From contig NZ_VOPH01000013.1 in assembly GCF_009765275.1 (NCBI RefSeq), forward strand, positions 39,382 to 103,381: a DNA stretch of 64,000 nt, given 5' to 3'. The position numbers and the translations under genes were made by a program. This DNA comes from Chachezhania sediminis. Its GTDB lineage: Bacteria; Pseudomonadota; Alphaproteobacteria; Rhodobacterales; Rhodobacteraceae. Below the pieces are notes generated by a model. That model had not been told where the DNA came from. It saw only the letters and a program-made list of their open reading frames with translations, and did not search any database. Below, piece by piece: positions 57,003-64,000 of this stretch. Position 1 is the first letter of the stretch, and every line of letters begins with the position of its first letter.

Positions 57003-57165
57003 GTCATTCCCCCTTCGGCGCGGCCTGCTACAGGTCCGCGTCAATGATCCTGTGCCCAGTCCTCTGCCGGCCGGGCGCTTCTTCACCCCCCGGGCCGGAC
57101 CCGGGCTTCGGGGAAGATACCAAGAAACCGCCGGATGTCTGCGGGATTGTAGCCCGCAGCGCAGA

Positions 57166-57594
57166 TCAGTCGATCCCGTTGGCGCGCTGCAACGCACGCA
57201 CATAGGCCACGATGGCCTTCACCTCGGCTGGGGTCATCCCCGGCTGGGGCGGCATGTCGCCGAACCGCCAGTGGTGGGCGCGGACGCCGTTCTGGACCGC
57301 CAGCTGAAAGGACATGTCCCCGTGGTGTCCCGGTTCATAGATCCTGTTCACCAGCGGCGGGCCAAAGCCCATCCTGCCGGTGGCATTCTGCCCGTGACAG
57401 GCGGCGCAGACCGCATCAAAGCCGCGCTGGCCCATGGTCGCTTCGGGGGAAAGCGTCTGGGGCACGACGATTTCTACCAGTGGTGCGCCCATGGCGGGGG
57501 TCTGCGCCTGAGCCGTATTGGGCGATCGGGTCAGCACATAGGCACCGCCCGCAAGGGCAAGGACCGCCGCCGCCGCGGGAATGATCTTGTTCAT
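57166..57594 (-). CDS. Class I c-type cytochrome
   Basis: A 142-residue exported monohaem cytochrome c. A hydrophobic N-terminal segment (KIIPAAAAVLALAGGAYVL) acts as signal or anchor, CAACHG binds haem, and a later Met (MPPQPGMT) is the probable sixth ligand. It lies downstream of the copper genes on the same strand and upstream of the alcohol dehydrogenase. It may carry electrons in copper-related or dehydrogenase metabolism. A dyad CCCGGG-N5-CCCGGG (57089-57105) just beyond it could end the transcript. Confidence 0.88.
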   Translation of the reverse strand: MNKIIPAAAAVLALAGGAYVLTRSPNTAQAQTPAMGAPLVEIVVPQTLSPEATMGQRGFDAVCAACHGQNATGRMGFGPPLVNRIYEPGHHGDMSFQLAVQNGVRAHHWRFGDMPPQPGMTPAEVKAIVAYVRALQRANGID

Positions 57595-57659
57595 GGTCGT
57601 CTTCCTGAAAGGCGCGGCATGGGGGCCGCGCTGGCATCGTCGAAAGGGGTTCGATGCGT

Positions 57660-57980
57660 TCAGGATCGCGGTGGCGGCGGGTCGGACAGAAGGACGGTCG
57701 GGTGGAACGCCTTTCGCAGGTCCGGACGGAAGGCCAGCGCCGTGGCCGGCCGTGTCGCGGTGCCTTGCAAAGCGGTCGAAAGCGCAGACGTGGCGCAACA
57801 GGCCAGGTGGGCACAATCGGCGGCGACGTGGTCATCGCCGAGGCCCGTGCAGCCGGGACAGTCTGTGACCATGTCTCCTGTCATGGCCATGTCGTGATCC
57901 ACCCCATGCGCCGGGGCCTTGTCCGGCAGGCTTGCCCAGGCGGTCAGGACCAGGGCCAGAAGGATCAGGATACGGCGCAT
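57660..57980 (-). CDS. Small Cys/His-rich DUF2946-like exported protein
   Basis: A 106-residue protein with an N-terminal hydrophobic signal (RRILILLALVLTAWASL), then a CPGCTGLGDDH and CAHLACCATS cluster of Cys and His, ending FHPTVLLSDPPPP. Layout and ending resemble DUF2946-type proteins that accompany copper resistance genes. The start at MRRILIL avoids overlap with cueR and places the signal correctly. Likely periplasmic copper binding; function inferred. Confidence 0.65.
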   Translation of the reverse strand: MRRILILLALVLTAWASLPDKAPAHGVDHDMAMTGDMVTDCPGCTGLGDDHVAADCAHLACCATSALSTALQGTATRPATALAFRPDLRKAFHPTVLLSDPPPPRS

Positions 57981-58000
57981 GTCAGTCTCTGCGACAGCGA

Positions 58001-58414
58001 CTATGGCTTGGCGCCGCAAGCCAGGCCGATCGGACCGGCGAGCCCGTCAAGGATCGCGCAGTCAGGGTCGTCGTTGCCGTGGCAATCGTGGATCAGCGTT
58101 TCCAGCTGAGCCTCCAGCGTCTGAAGCTGCCGGATCTTGGACCGGACGGCATCCAGGTTCCGGACTGCCAGCGCCTGCACGTCGCGGCTGGCCCGGCCGG
58201 GATCGGCGTTCAGGTCCAGAAGCTGGCGGCATTCCTCCAGCCCGAAACCCAGATGCCGCGCCTGCGCCAGCATCCGCAGTTGGGTGATCTGCCGGTCGCC
58301 GAAATCGCGGTAGCCATTGGCCGAACGGTCGGCATCAACCAGGCCGATTTCCTCGTAATAGCGGATCGTCTTGACCGACAGGCCGGTCTTTTCCGCCGCG
58401 CGTCCGATGTTCAT
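58001..58414 (-). CDS. cueR: CueR-type copper-responsive MerR regulator
   Basis: A 137-residue MerR-family activator. The HTH is at the N-terminus (MNIGRAAEKTGLSVKTIRYY), followed by a coiled coil and the Cu(I)-binding loop DCHGNDDPDC, with cysteines at 111 and 119. E. coli CueR uses 112 and 120, so the metal specificity is convincing. It is 55 bases downstream of copA on the same strand. Its probable target is the copA promoter, where a matching dyad was found. Confidence 0.92.
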   Translation of the reverse strand: MNIGRAAEKTGLSVKTIRYYEEIGLVDADRSANGYRDFGDRQITQLRMLAQARHLGFGLEECRQLLDLNADPGRASRDVQALAVRNLDAVRSKIRQLQTLEAQLETLIHDCHGNDDPDCAILDGLAGPIGLACGAKP

Positions 58415-58469
58415 CGCTCAGATCCTTTCCCGTCGGATAAGGGGGCTTTCGCCCCCCTGGTCAAGCCTG

Positions 58470-60917
58470 TCAAAGCTTCGTCGCCCGCAGCCGCAGCGCA
58501 TTGCTGATGACCGACACCGACGACAGGCTCATCGCTGCAGCGGCAAAGATCGGCGACAGCAGGATGCCCAGGAACGGATAGAGGATCCCGGCCGCGATCG
58601 GCACGCCGGCCGAATTGTAGATGAAGGCAAAGAACAGGTTCTGCCGGATGTTGCACATCGTGGCCTCTGCCAGCTTCCGGGCACGCACGATGCCGGTCAG
58701 GTCGCCCTTGACCAGCGTGATGCCCGCACTTTCCACCGCCACGTCGGCGCCGGTGCCCATGGCGATGCCCACGTCGGCCTGGGCCAGCGCAGGCGCGTCG
58801 TTGACGCCGTCGCCGGCCATGGCGACGGACAGGCCTTCGCCCTTCAGCTTGCGGACAAGGGCGTTCTTGTCCTCGGGGCTGACCTCGGCGTGGATCTCGT
58901 CGATGCCCAGTTCCCTGGCCACCGCCTGCGCCGTGGCCTGGGCATCGCCCGTGGCCATGACGATCCGCAGGCCGAGATCGTGAAGCGCCTTGATGGCTTC
59001 GGCCGTCGTGGGCTTGATCCGGTCGGCCACGGCAACAAGCCCCGCGGCCTGGCCGTCGACCGCCACGAACATCGCCGTCTTGCCTTCGGCCTGCAGGGCC
59101 CTGGCCCGGTCGGCCAGATTGCCCGTATCGACGACCAAGTCCGCCATCAGCGCCGCATTTCCCAGCGCAACGGTCCGGCCGTCCACCCTGCCGGTGACGC
59201 CCTTGCCGGTGACGGCATCGAAATCTGTGCTGTCGGTCCGGGTGGCGCCCCGCTCTTCGGCCCCAGCCACGATGGCCTCGGCCAGCGGGTGTTCGGACCC
59301 GCGTTCCAGCGCTGCCACCAACGTCAGGAAGGTGGCTTCGTCCATCTCCCGGGTCTCGACGTCGGTCAGGGTGGGCTTGCCTTCGGTTAGGGTGCCGGTC
59401 TTGTCGACGATCAGCACGTCGACCCTGGCGAACCGCTCCAGCGCTTCGGCATCGCGGATCAGCACGCCCGCCCGCGCCCCCCGGCCCGAAGCCACCATGA
59501 TCGACATCGGCGTAGCGAGGCCAAGCGCGCAGGGGCACGCGATGATCAGCACCGACACGGCGGCAACAAAGGCATAGGACAGCGCGGGCGACGGGCCAAG
59601 GATCCACCAGGCCACAAAGGCCAGCACGGCACAGGCCACGACCGCGGGCACGAAGTAGCCCGCAACCTTGTCCGCCACCGCCTGGATCGGTGCCCGCGAC
59701 CTCTGGGCGGACGCGATCATCTGCACGATCCGGTTCAGCGTCGTGTCGTCCCCGACATTTTCCGCCTTCATCAGGAAGCTGCCGGTCCTGTTCAGCGTGC
59801 CGCCGGTGACCGGCTCGCCCGCGACCTTCTCCACCGGGACCGGCTCGCCCGTGATCATGCTCTCGTCGACGGAAGACCGGCCTTCGGTCACCACGCCGTC
59901 GACCGGCACGCTTTCGCCCGGGCGCACCCGCAGGACGTCGCCGGATTTCAGATCCTCCAGCGGCACGTCCTCTTCCCTGTCGCCGCGTACCCGGCGGGCA
60001 GTCTTGGGCGCCAGGTCCATCAACGCGCGGATCGCGTCGCCGGTGCGCTCGCGCGCCGCCAGTTCCATCACCTGCCCGATCAGGACCAGCACAAGGATCA
60101 CCGCCGTCGCCTCGAAATAGACCGGGGTCATGCCCATCCCGTCCTGCATCTGCGCGGGCAGCAGTCCCGGCGCCAGCATTGAGACGATGGAAAACAGGTA
60201 TGCCGCCCCGGTCCCCAGACCGATCAGCGTCCACATGTTGGGGCTGCGATTCCTGACCGAGTTCCAGGCCCGCTTGAAGAACATCCGCGTGAACCAGACC
60301 ACCGGCGTTGCCAGCAGGAACTGCACCCAGACAAAGGCCGTGTGGCCCAGCCACCTGTCGAAGGGGATGCCGACATGGCTGCCCATTTCCAGCACGAAGA
60401 CCGCGGCCGCCAGCGGCGCGGTGATCTTCAGGCGCCGCTTGAAATCGACGAATTCCGGGTGCGGCCCGCTGTCGAGCGTCGGCGTCATCGGCTCCAGCGC
60501 CATGCCGCAGATCGGGCAGTCGCCGGGATGATCCTGCACGATCTCGGGGTCCATCGGGCAGGTATACATCGTGCCTTCAGGCATCGGTTCGGATTCGGGC
60601 CGGTCGCCTAGGTACTGCTCCGGGTCACCTTCGAACTTGGTCTGGCAGCGGGAGGAGCAGAAATAGAACCTCTGCCCGTCATTCCTGGCCATGTGTTTCG
60701 CCGATGACCTGTCGACGCTCATCCCGCAGACCGGGTCCCTGGCTGTCAGATAGGCCTCGGGGTCCGCCTCGAACTTCTTGCGGCAGCCGTCGGCGCAGAA
60801 GTGATAGATAGGGCCGTCATGCTCGGTCGTGGGCTTGCCCGCGGCCGGGTCGACGGTCATCCCGCAGACGGGATCGCGGACAACGGTGTCTGAATCGTGA
60901 GCGTGGGCCTCGGCCAT
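58470..60917 (-). CDS. copA: Copper-exporting P1B-type ATPase with two N-terminal YHS domains
   Basis: An 815-residue heavy-metal ATPase. Instead of HMA domains the N-terminus has two YHS domains ([14 protein letters not shown] with [12 protein letters not shown]; then [10 protein letters not shown] with [12 protein letters not shown]). A CPMDPEI...CPICGM heavy-metal-binding domain follows at about 118-139. The core has TGEPVPVEK, the metal site [11 protein letters not shown] (about residue 463), [11 protein letters not shown] (about 506), HPLAEAI and [12 protein letters not shown]. It is expected to export Cu(I) from the cytoplasm. It is preceded by a CueR-type promoter. Confidence 0.93.
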   Translation of the reverse strand: MAEAHAHDSDTVVRDPVCGMTVDPAAGKPTTEHDGPIYHFCADGCRKKFEADPEAYLTARDPVCGMSVDRSSAKHMARNDGQRFYFCSSRCQTKFEGDPEQYLGDRPESEPMPEGTMYTCPMDPEIVQDHPGDCPICGMALEPMTPTLDSGPHPEFVDFKRRLKITAPLAAAVFVLEMGSHVGIPFDRWLGHTAFVWVQFLLATPVVWFTRMFFKRAWNSVRNRSPNMWTLIGLGTGAAYLFSIVSMLAPGLLPAQMQDGMGMTPVYFEATAVILVLVLIGQVMELAARERTGDAIRALMDLAPKTARRVRGDREEDVPLEDLKSGDVLRVRPGESVPVDGVVTEGRSSVDESMITGEPVPVEKVAGEPVTGGTLNRTGSFLMKAENVGDDTTLNRIVQMIASAQRSRAPIQAVADKVAGYFVPAVVACAVLAFVAWWILGPSPALSYAFVAAVSVLIIACPCALGLATPMSIMVASGRGARAGVLIRDAEALERFARVDVLIVDKTGTLTEGKPTLTDVETREMDEATFLTLVAALERGSEHPLAEAIVAGAEERGATRTDSTDFDAVTGKGVTGRVDGRTVALGNAALMADLVVDTGNLADRARALQAEGKTAMFVAVDGQAAGLVAVADRIKPTTAEAIKALHDLGLRIVMATGDAQATAQAVARELGIDEIHAEVSPEDKNALVRKLKGEGLSVAMAGDGVNDAPALAQADVGIAMGTGADVAVESAGITLVKGDLTGIVRARKLAEATMCNIRQNLFFAFIYNSAGVPIAAGILYPFLGILLSPIFAAAAMSLSSVSVISNALRLRATKL

Positions 60918-60954
60918 GACGCATCCTTTCCTTGAAGAAGGAGTTTGGACTCTG

Positions 60955-60985
60955 CAAGTAAGGTCTCCAGTCGCTGGAGGGTCAA
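60955..60985 (-). promoter_or_regulatory. CueR-type copA promoter
   Basis: On the minus strand: -35 TTGACC, exactly 19 bases, then -10-like TACTTG. The spacer holds the dyad CTCCAG-CGA-CTGGAG. The long spacer with an internal dyad is the hallmark of MerR-family promoters, and the flanking ACC/GGT-type bases resemble CueR sites. It lies 38 bases ahead of the copA start. Confidence 0.75.
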
Positions 60986-61052
60986 GGGAAGGTTTTGCCG
61001 GTTTGCCCGAATACCGCCGGACGCGCCCCGTTCGCGCTGATGGTTCACTTTA

Positions 61053-61091
61053 ACCTTGTAAATCTTCCGTCATATAGAGAATATACAAGGT
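61053..61091 (+). promoter_or_regulatory. Inverted repeat covering the RBS of the DUF4143 ATPase
   Basis: Perfect 8-bp arms ACCTTGTA and TACAAGGT with a 23-base AT-rich interior. The right arm ends directly at the ATG and includes the ribosome-binding AAGG. Folded in RNA it would hide that site; as DNA it could bind a dimeric repressor. This is a candidate autoregulatory element. Confidence 0.55.
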
Positions 61092-62255
61092 ATGATCACG
61101 CGATCCCATAGACATTCGGTGGAAGATGCCCTGAACCAGCAGGCCGGCGTCGTCCTTCTGGGGCCGCGCCAGGTGGGAAAGACGACCCTGGCGCAGGACA
61201 TCGCCGACAGCCGCGATGCCGTCTACCTGGACATGGAACGCCCCGCAGACCGGCAGGTTCTGGCGGAACCGGACCTGTATCTGGACGAACAGATCGGCCG
61301 GCTGGTGGTGATCGACGAGGTGCAGATGATGCCTGACCTCTTCGGCGCGCTGCGCGGCCAGATCGATCGGCGACGACGACAGGGGCACCGGACGGGGCAG
61401 TTCCTGCTGCTGGGATCTGCCTCGGACACACTGCTGCACCAAAGCGCGGAATCGCTGGCGGGGCGGGTCAGTTATCACGAACTGACGCCTTTTACCCTGA
61501 CAGAAACCGGGGCCGACACGCTGAACCGGCTGTGGCTGCGGGGCGGCTTTCCTGAAAGCTTCCTGGCGGGCAGCGACCGGTCCAGCCTGACCTGGCGCGA
61601 AGATTTCATCCGCACCTACCTGGAACGCGACATCCCGGCCTTTGGCCTGCGGATCCCCGCGGAAACGCTGCGCCGGTTCTGGACGATGCTGGCGCACGAT
61701 CAGGGCGGATTGCTGAACGCATCAAAGCTGGCCGCGAACCTGGGCGTTTCGGGACAAAGCGTGGCGCGCTATCTCGACCTGCTGGTCGACCTGATGCTGG
61801 TCCGCCGGTTAACCCCCTGGCATTCCAATGCCGGCAAGCGGCTGGTGAAGTCGCCCAAAGTCTATATCCGCGATGCCGGCCTAACCCACGCCCTGCTGGG
61901 CCTTGGCACGACCGAGGCGCTGCTGGGCCATCCGGTGGTCGGCGGCAGCTGGGAAGGTTTCTGTATCGAGAACCTGATCGCCGCAGCCCCGCGCGGGACC
62001 GAGGCGTTCTTCTACCGCTCGTCCGCCGGCGCCGAAATCGACCTGCTGCTGCAATTGCCCGGCGGTGCGCTATGGGCAATCGAGGTCAAGCGCACCACCG
62101 CACCCAAGGTCAGCCGCGGATTTCACATCGCGGCAGAGGAGCTTTCGGCGGCCGAGCGCATCCTTGTCTATGCGGACGGGCGGAACGTCCCCAGCCAGGG
62201 CGGCCTGCGCGCCATGTCCCTGATTGCAGCGATGGAGAAACTGGCCGCCGCCTGA
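61092..62255 (+). CDS. AAA-type ATPase, DUF4143 family
   Basis: A 387-residue ATP-binding protein. The N-terminal AAA domain has Walker A GPRQVGKTTL (about residues 24-33), Walker B LVVIDEVQMM (about 71-80) and the sensor-like LLGSAS. A C-terminal DUF4143 nuclease-like domain includes FCIENLIAAAP, YRSSAGAEIDLLL and WAIEVKRT, recalling an E-x-D/E-x-K metal site. Family members are widespread but not well characterised and are often on mobile DNA. It stands alone between the copper module and repA. The start codon directly follows an inverted repeat. Confidence 0.85.
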   Translation: MITRSHRHSVEDALNQQAGVVLLGPRQVGKTTLAQDIADSRDAVYLDMERPADRQVLAEPDLYLDEQIGRLVVIDEVQMMPDLFGALRGQIDRRRRQGHRTGQFLLLGSASDTLLHQSAESLAGRVSYHELTPFTLTETGADTLNRLWLRGGFPESFLAGSDRSSLTWREDFIRTYLERDIPAFGLRIPAETLRRFWTMLAHDQGGLLNASKLAANLGVSGQSVARYLDLLVDLMLVRRLTPWHSNAGKRLVKSPKVYIRDAGLTHALLGLGTTEALLGHPVVGGSWEGFCIENLIAAAPRGTEAFFYRSSAGAEIDLLLQLPGGALWAIEVKRTTAPKVSRGFHIAAEELSAAERILVYADGRNVPSQGGLRAMSLIAAMEKLAAA

Positions 62256-62558
62256 CCCCCCTGCCCGATCGCGGCAGCCGAGTCCCCCACCGCGAATCCC
62301 CTGTTCCGAAGGACCGGCCGCCCACCCAGCTGCCGCAAATCCCGACATGGAGACACCCGATCAGCTGCCCGGACAGGCCGCCACCCGCCCCCGGAAGGTG
62401 AAGAAAATCCGTCAAGGCATTGATTTACATTGCTTTTGGTAAGTCGGAAAGTTACACCCACCTCAGCGCAAGCATTTCATGTCAACAAAGTCTGGAAATG
62501 TACGGGATCGCTGATATAAGACTTATCAACAAGAAAGACAGGGCAGTCGAGGCAGTAC
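62256..62558. promoter_or_regulatory. repA upstream region
   Basis: This 303-bp gap is GC-rich at first and AT-rich from about 62405. It contains an 11-bp dyad ATAAG-A-CTTAT (62516-62526), 33 bases before the repA GTG, that could be an autoregulatory RepA/RepB site. Promoter-like hexamers TTGCTT and TACACC 17 bases apart are also present. An imperfect long-range repeat GCGGCAGC / GCTGCCGC flanks 62271-62336. No clear repABC parS consensus was found. Assignments are tentative. Confidence 0.4.
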
Positions 62559-63779
62559 GTGGCAGATCTTCTGGCATCCGAACAGCTCATGCGTTTCAGC
62601 GGGATCATCGAGACCGCGCTGACGCAGCAGAAAGAGCTGTTGCATTCCCCGGACAAGCGGAAGTCCGACAAGCCGCTGCGGCCGTTTTCCGTGCGCGAAG
62701 TCTCGCATGCGTTGCGGGTTAAATACAACAGCCTGCGGCAATACCTGAACACGCTGGACGGGATGCCCCCCGGCACCCTGGAGGCCGGAAACCGCAAGTA
62801 TTTCAGCGCGGAAGAGGTGAACCAGATCCTCGACGTGCTGCTGGCCGAAGGCAAGATCGGGCTGGAACGCTATCCCCGCCGGCAACCGGGCGACCCGCAG
62901 GCACGTCTGGTCGTCTACAACCTGAAGGGCGGCGTGTCGAAGACGTCGCTCTCGGCCAATCTGGCGCAGTTCCTGGCGCTTCGCGGCTACCGGATCCTGG
63001 TTGTCGACCTCGACCCGCAGGCCAGCTTTTCCGACATGTTCGATGTGCAGGCAGACGTGGACGACCTGCCCTCGATCTACGACGTCCTGAAATACGAAGA
63101 CCCCGCCAGCGGCATCGGCCCCATACCGATCACCGAAGCGATCCAGGCCACCTATGTCCCCAATATCGACATCGTGCCCGGGTCCATGTCGATGACGGAA
63201 TTCGAATTCGAAACCTCGGCCTCGTTCCAGGCCGGGGCGACGGCGACGCCCTTCCACCGCCGGATTTCCGACGCGTTGGAGGCGGTGGACGATTTCTATG
63301 ACCTCGTCCTGTTCGACACGCCACCGCACATGTCCTTTGCGGTCATCGCCGCCGTCTTCGCCGCGCGGGGGATGTTGATCCCCCTGTCCGCGGGCATGCT
63401 GGACGTCGTGTCGCTGGCCAAGTTCCTGGAACTTGCCGCCAGCACGATGGAGGTCGTCGAACAGCATCAGGACAAGCGGTACGACTTCATCCGCTTCGTT
63501 CTGACCCGCTATTCCGCGTCCGATCCTGCGCAATTGCAGCTGTCGTCCTTCCTGCGCAGCCATCTGGGCGGCGCGATGCTGAAGCACGATTTCGTCAGTT
63601 CGACCGCCATCGCGGATGCCGGCAACACGATGAATCCGCTGCTGGAAATCGACCCGTCCAGCTTTCACCGCAAGACCTATGACAGGATCTTCGAAAGCCT
63701 GAGCGGCATCACCGACGAAATCGACGCCGAAATCATGGCCTCGTGGGGCAGGCAACCCTTCGAACGGGAGGATAGCTGA
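62559..63779 (+). CDS. repA: Plasmid partition ATPase RepA (repABC type)
   Basis: A 406-residue ParA-family ATPase for segregation of a repABC replicon. An N-terminal DNA-binding region (RPFSVREVSHALRVKYNSLR) is followed by the deviant Walker A LKGGVSKTS, LVVDLDPQAS (Walker A' Asp) and LVLFDTPPHMSF (Walker B). The GTG start at 62559 gives the longer N-terminus; ATG at 62589 is an alternative. The stop overlaps repB (TGATG). This is the best evidence that the window belongs to a plasmid or chromid. Confidence 0.92.
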   Translation: MADLLASEQLMRFSGIIETALTQQKELLHSPDKRKSDKPLRPFSVREVSHALRVKYNSLRQYLNTLDGMPPGTLEAGNRKYFSAEEVNQILDVLLAEGKIGLERYPRRQPGDPQARLVVYNLKGGVSKTSLSANLAQFLALRGYRILVVDLDPQASFSDMFDVQADVDDLPSIYDVLKYEDPASGIGPIPITEAIQATYVPNIDIVPGSMSMTEFEFETSASFQAGATATPFHRRISDALEAVDDFYDLVLFDTPPHMSFAVIAAVFAARGMLIPLSAGMLDVVSLAKFLELAASTMEVVEQHQDKRYDFIRFVLTRYSASDPAQLQLSSFLRSHLGGAMLKHDFVSSTAIADAGNTMNPLLEIDPSSFHRKTYDRIFESLSGITDEIDAEIMASWGRQPFEREDS

Positions 63780-64000
63780 TGGCCCGCAAGCCCCGTACCG
63801 CTTTTCCCGCCAATCCGGGTGCTGCACCCGAAGACGGCGCAGTCCCGAAGCCCGTCCGCCGGACGCCAATGTTCGTCAAGGGCGCCGCGAGCCTCGACAA
63901 GGCACAGCAGTCGGCGGCAGCGGAAACCCGGATGTTCCGGATGGTGCCGGTCGGCCTGATCGACCCCTCGCCGATCCGCGACCGCATCGACGTGACCGAG
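63779..64000 (+). CDS. repB: Plasmid partition protein RepB, 3' partial
   Basis: The first 74 codons of a ParB-family protein. After a basic, Pro-rich N-terminus (MARKPRTAFPANPGAAPEDG) comes the ParB-like LIDPSPIRDRID segment that opens the CTPase/ParB domain. The window ends before the HTH. It is coupled to repA, as in repABC operons; repC would be expected downstream. Confidence 0.85.
   Translation, partial: MARKPRTAFPANPGAAPEDGAVPKPVRRTPMFVKGAASLDKAQQSAAAETRMFRMVPVGLIDPSPIRDRIDVTE

Noticed and set aside
62256..62558. Search for a repABC parS (GTTNNCNGCNNNNAAC type)
   Set aside because: No match was found by eye in this gap; the site may lie elsewhere in the operon or outside the window.

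Overview
The window is GC-rich, gene-dense DNA, most likely from an alphaproteobacterium of the Rhodobacterales (Paracoccus-like). This rests on the ChvE/Ggu sugar system, a Zur-type TGTTATA palindrome and a repABC-type partition operon. The right edge carries repA and the start of repB, so the DNA is probably part of a large plasmid or chromid. The gene content (transporters, catabolic clusters, metal handling) fits an accessory replicon. No tRNA, rRNA, CRISPR array or insertion sequence was seen.

Layout. (1) 1-3.5 kb: 5'-truncated HyuA-type subunit, isochorismatase-like protein and isocitrate-lyase/PEP-mutase-like enzyme, translationally coupled. A probable autotransporter remnant follows. 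(2) 4.0-6.3 kb: two coupled COG0523 GTPases behind a Zur-box-like palindrome, suggesting zinc metallochaperones. (3) 6.4-23.2 kb: GbpR-type LysR regulator divergent from a long sugar cluster. The cluster holds ChvE-GguA-GguB, GguC, an IlvD/Edd dehydratase, a sugar 1-dehydrogenase, a YtfQRT-YjfF transporter, DgoK, DgoA, an SMP-30 lactonase and an aldose epimerase. Together these encode import and oxidative (De Ley-Doudoroff or Weimberg type) breakdown of D-galactose and/or L-arabinose. (4) 23.3-28.5 kb: TetR regulator and a two-gene RND efflux pump. (5) 28.6-38.1 kb: polar amino-acid-type ABC transporter, HisC-like aminotransferase, FAD dehydrogenase, NicX-like ring-cleavage dioxygenase, 2-oxoglutarate/IPNS-type oxygenase, AhpD-like protein, Rieske ferredoxin, membrane diiron hydroxylase and XRE-cupin regulator. 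I read this as an uncharacterised catabolic pathway, probably for an N-heterocyclic or amino-acid-like compound. It is the most interesting locus here.

(6) 38.4-44.0 kb: TonB-dependent receptor plus a FatBCDE-like ferric siderophore ABC transporter. (7) 44.5-47.8 kb: MscS-family channel, a 57-codon ORF resembling the tail of a CoA-transferase, and an acyl-CoA dehydrogenase. (8) 48.1-51.4 kb: serralysin-type RTX metalloprotease with a small exported protein upstream. (9) 51.7-57.0 kb: CoA-transferase, acyl-CoA dehydrogenase, MaoC/HTD2-like hydratase, LysR regulator and zinc alcohol dehydrogenase, suggesting catabolism of an organic acid through its CoA ester. (10) 57.1-61.0 kb: copper module (cytochrome c, small Cys-rich protein, CueR, CopA) with a recognisable CueR-type 19-bp-spacer promoter. 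(11) 61.1-64.0 kb: DUF4143 ATPase with an inverted repeat over its ribosome-binding site, then repA and partial repB.

Assignments come from reading translations and motifs by eye. Substrates of the catabolic clusters are inferred, and operators are pattern matches without experimental support.
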